Origin: Antedon mediterranea
Lineage: Eukaryota > Echinodermata > Crinoidea > Comatulida > Antedonidae
Length of the DNA stretch: 64,000 bases
Assembly (NCBI RefSeq): GCF_964355755.1
Contig: NC_092678.1
Span: forward strand, 19,936,922-20,000,921
Direction of reading: 5' to 3'
In this document: in pieces, positions 60,535 through 64,000 of the stretch
How positions within the stretch are numbered: the first letter of the stretch is position 1
Layout of the letters: the number at the start of each line of letters is the position of its first letter
Program-made: the position numbers and the translations under genes
Notes under the pieces: model-generated
Databases searched by the model: none
What the model was told of the DNA's origin: nothing
What the model saw: only the letters and a program-made list of their open reading frames with translations

Positions 60535-60972
60535 TGATAATTTGATATATATTGTAAACTTTGTTTTTAATTTTATTTATTTCTCTTTCGGGCTTTTGAT
60601 TTTAATATAGTTAATGAAATCTTTTTACTTTCCTACATTGAAGTACTTTCTATTATAATAATTATAAATAAGAAATTTCACCTAATTAACACATAAAGTA
60701 CTACAAATCATTATTGTCAATTCTGTATGATTTTAATTGGTTCTAAATTAATTATATCCTTATTCTCATATAAAACAAAAAATCAATAAAACCGCTAAAC
60801 TCAGTTTTTAAATAATTTTGATAATTTAATAAATAAAATTTTTGAATACAAGTATTGTAAGATGAAATTACAGAAATGTTAAAATTATTGAGAGAATTTA
60901 AAATATTAATTAATTCAGGCTTCTCTGATTATTGTTAAAAAAACCAAAAATAACACTCTGACAACATAAAAT

Positions 60973-61003
60973 CAGAGCCATATAAATATATATAATGGCT
61001 CTG
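60973..61003. mobile_element. Tiny palindromic insertion with 8-bp target duplication (hAT-like MITE relic)
   Basis: 31 bp between CATAAAAT at 60965-60972 and 61004-61011; the shortest of the three copies. Confidence 0.7.
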
Positions 61004-61727
61004 CATAAAATAGTTAAACAGCGCCATCTATTTTTAACGGTCGATAAACTTTTTAACAGCAGTTAGGCCCAACATTCGGGTCACGATGTGAGGACATAGT
61101 TACCATTTCTGGCATTATTATTATTATTATTATTTTATTTTTCTTTTATTATGTGATATTTTATAATAAAAAGATCACTTATTGTTATTGTATGAAAATA
61201 TTATTATTGTTTTACTTTATTTTTAGTCGCGTTCAACGGTCGGTCGGTTGGTCGGTAAATACTAACTTGAGCACACGACTGCAACCATGTATATGGACTT
61301 GTTTCTTATTTTTACTATTTCAAAGACTTATTTTTTCACCAAAACACTTGGCGTTTGTCCATCCATAGTCGTCAGTTCTTGCACTTTTTTAAAATACCTT
61401 TTTGACAAAATTCTCCGCCCCAATTCCCACATTTAAATTAGTTTATTTTTGCACAGTGACAACATCGTCGCAGATCCGTTTTTAATAGTGGGTGAAGGGA
61501 TGTATAAAAATGAAATACTTTGCGAGCGAACCAAGGGCCCAGGTCGGGAACCAGGGGGATGGGGGAAAGCCCACTGAAAGCTCGGCTCTTTGAGTAATTT
61601 ATAGATCGTTTCAATCGATTTCTGAACACATAAAAATTCCACCCAGAAGAATACAATTAGGTTACGCATTTTTTAAGCACTGGTCCTGATGCCCCACTGG
61701 GTATATATTCACACAAAATATATAATC

Positions 61728-61765
61728 TGTATTTGTATGTAGATACTGTATTTGTATGTAGATAC
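61728..61765. repeat. 19-bp minisatellite, 2 copies
   Basis: Two perfect units before tgtattttcag. Confidence 0.9.
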
Positions 61766-62429
61766 TGTATTTTCAGAAATTACATACGATATGTCGATAT
61801 AAGAAGTCTTACTTTCTATTTCATTTCAATAATTTAATGATTTTGCCTTTCAAAAGTGAGGGGGACAATCACTCACTAATGAAATTATCTTCAACTCCGT
61901 GGATGCGTAAGATCGTATCTGTAAATTTGGGGATTTACTATTAGAACTTTTAATTGATGTCCACTTGTCTGTTGTTAGTAACATACCTTTTACGAGCTTT
62001 TATAGAATATTCTTCTTATGGCAAGAGAAAATTTCCCGACTGATCTTAATCGAAACGGTACTGGGTTTGGTCTTCTAGCGGCGTCCCCGCCGCTCCCCCA
62101 AAAGTCATCCATTCAGAAGCACTGATGAACACAGTTTATCCGTGGTGGCTATGAGTGGTCCGGTCACGTCCCGGGACATGACTAATTATAATCACTATAA
62201 TATCACTATAATTATAATCGCTTCGCTCGCGTACCATCTAGATCGTGCCCATAGATGGTTCTCGAATACATAGTAATTTCAGCGTTAAAAAATTGGCGAC
62301 TTCAAATGTATATGCAAGACAATTAAATCGGTGATTTATGTACTCAACTAAAATTAGCATCCTGGGAATTACTTCCGAAAGAGAAACTTGTCACAAAATA
62401 AGACCAATTGTTTTGAAACAAACTAAATG

Positions 62430-62754
62430 TGTGTTTTGTATGCAACATGAGGGTTGAGGGATGGGGAAGAGGATGGGTGCAAAGACGAACAATTTGTGTT
62501 TTGTATGCAACATGAGGGTTGAGGGATGGGGAAGAGGATGGGTGCAAAGACGAACAATTTGTGTTTTGTATGCAACATGAGGGTTGAGGGATGGGGAAGA
62601 GGATGGGTGCAAAGACGAACAATTTGTGTTTTGTATGCAACATGAGGGTTTAGGGATGGGGAAGAGGATGGGTGCAAAGACGAAAAATTTGTGTTTTGTA
62701 TGCAACATGAGGGTTTAGGGATGGGGAAGAGGATGGGTGCAAAGACGAACAATT
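62430..62754. repeat. 65-bp minisatellite inside Helitron-like element, 5 copies
   Basis: Five units; the fourth has gacgaaaaatt, and the last two have gggtttaggg in place of gggttgaggg. Confidence 0.9.
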
Positions 62755-62830
62755 TTTAAATATATTCTTTATCCATTTAGTAACGAAATATCAATTGTTT
62801 TCATGTTTTACAAATAATATACCACTAAAC

Positions 62831-62854
62831 CATGGAGGTATTTATACCTCCATG
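62831..62854. mobile_element. 24-bp palindrome with 7-bp target duplication
   Basis: ACTAAAC at 62824-62830 and 62855-62861 flank the same hairpin as in the G2 and G3 spacers. Confidence 0.5.
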
Positions 62855-64000
62855 ACTAAACACAGTAAAACATTGCTATTTAATACTTTGTTAAAACTGT
62901 CACCGTATAGTCGATTGAAATAGTACAGTACATGTAACGATACATCACTTATACGACGTTTATATTTTTTTGTACAGTAATTAGATTATTAATTAATATT
63001 AACGTTCAGAAGGAACTGTCAGTAATAAAGTAAACATCTCTATTCGGGGAAAATCGTAAGTTCGCTTTAATCGTCAATAAATAATTATCTAACTTAACTT
63101 AATTAGTAGGTCTAATGGTTTTGAATTGTTTCTTAGATTAGAGCCAATTCATATTTAAGTTGGTTTCTAACCACCAAAGTTGTTCTGCGTTTAGGGCATG
63201 TGATCCTTCATACCGTACCTTAGGCCTATCCCCTAATGGCTTTACAATGTTACTTATGCCAGTGAGTGGGAGGGTGGTGGTGTGGGTGGTGGTGGTTTAA
63301 CTGCAATAATAAAGATGATTGTACATAATAGATGGCGACCGGAAAGGCTAGCTCATTATCCGTTAAAAAAATACCTATATCCAACCTCTGCAGCACAGAT
63401 TGGATAAAATGGATCGAATTTCTGTTATGGCTGTACAGTACTTGTCTTTACGACGCCTGAGGGAATAGACACTTGTGGAACAGAGATTGGAATGTTCCAT
63501 TTATTGCAAAACAGTTGTATAAATGTATATTAAATCTATCAAAGTAGTATTTTTTAAAGAAAATCGGTCTGTCTTCAACATTATGATGCTGTACTCGAGC
63601 TGTTCAACCAGTTTTCAGCTATTAAAAACCATTATCGTATTAGGGGATAGGAAAATGCGAAGCATCCTAGTATTATTGTGTGCGGGTATTTTTCAAGATG
63701 GACATCCATTAGACAGTGTATACCACGATCGAAAAACACCCCTATTTGGGGCAAATCGTTGAACTTAAATTCGTTTTAATCGTCAATAACTAATTATCGA
63801 ACTCAATTTAATTAGTAAACTGGGTTACATCAGGCGGTTAAAATCAGTACCGAAAGTACGAACCAACTTTATATACCATCGAGTAAACATTCTAGAAATA
63901 ACGCGCGATTTACCGAATTTTGCCCTTACGTAAATTTATATATAGATGCCCGGGAGCACTCTATAGAATTGCAATGAATTGTGTGTTTGTATTAACTTAA

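Larger units (their letters stand above)
62195..63946 (-). mobile_element. Helitron-like non-autonomous element, spacer after G5
   Basis: Lies between A62194 and T63947, with the same altered left end as in the G2 spacer. It has five 65-bp units. Confidence 0.7.
60535..64000. other. Spacer after G5 to window end
   Basis: Contains the hAT-like palindrome, two minisatellite units and a Helitron-like copy (62195-63946). The last 54 bases match sequence lying about 530 bp before E1 in the G2-G3 spacer, so a sixth gene probably starts about 0.5 kb beyond the window. No supported gene inside. Confidence 0.6.

Overview
The window is AT-rich eukaryotic nuclear DNA holding a tandem array of five closely related multi-exon genes, all on the + strand. 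I number them G1-G5. G1 lacks its first exon, which lies before base 1. E1-to-E1 spacing is about 14.1, 11.6 and 12.4 kb, and the array appears to continue past both ends. There is no prokaryotic gene organisation: coding exons are short, bounded by AG/GT, and end in a stop codon followed by AATAAA. The dense CTAG/AGGCCT words in intron 1 remind me of marine deuterostome (echinoderm-like) DNA, but this is only a weak guess. I do not recognise the protein family.

Every gene can be read in one frame across 16-20 exons. The order is E1 (73-residue basic N-terminus), E2 (one membrane segment, then an acidic Ser-rich stretch), an alternating beta/alpha exon array on a period of about 990 bp (six beta and five alpha in G1, G2 and G4; four beta and three alpha in G3 and G5), epsilon1, F1, a short beta (beta7), gamma, epsilon2, F2, and the last exon H. 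Almost all junctions are phase 1. Epsilon and F exons meet in phase 0 but form a phase 1-1 pair together. The predicted product is a type II (N-in) single-pass membrane protein of about 1,020-1,290 residues. Its large acidic C-terminal side is built from repeated helical modules, with two Cys and two N-glycosylation sequons in each full-length beta module. The alpha, beta and gamma exons look like diverged copies of one ancestral module.

Each beta-to-alpha intron holds a conserved mini-exon candidate (t): an acceptor, seven codons, a stop and AATAAA. If used, it would end the protein early at any repeat. F1 has two in-frame donors. G4 has a nonsense codon in F1, and G5 has an extra copy of the F1-beta7-gamma-epsilon2 block.

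The spacers carry a 19-bp minisatellite (1 to 19 copies), a Helitron-like non-autonomous element (spacers after G2, G3 and G5, plus an inverted copy inside G5), a 65-bp minisatellite inside that element, two kinds of tiny palindromic insertions with target duplications, and one 164-bp insertion unique to the spacer after G3. These markers are distributed in conflict with one another, so the units have exchanged sequence. Intron 1 of each gene contains about 0.6 kb of CTAG/GGCC-rich simple sequence. A CRE (TGACGTCA) lies 11 bp before every E1 start codon. No RNA genes or other protein-coding genes were seen.
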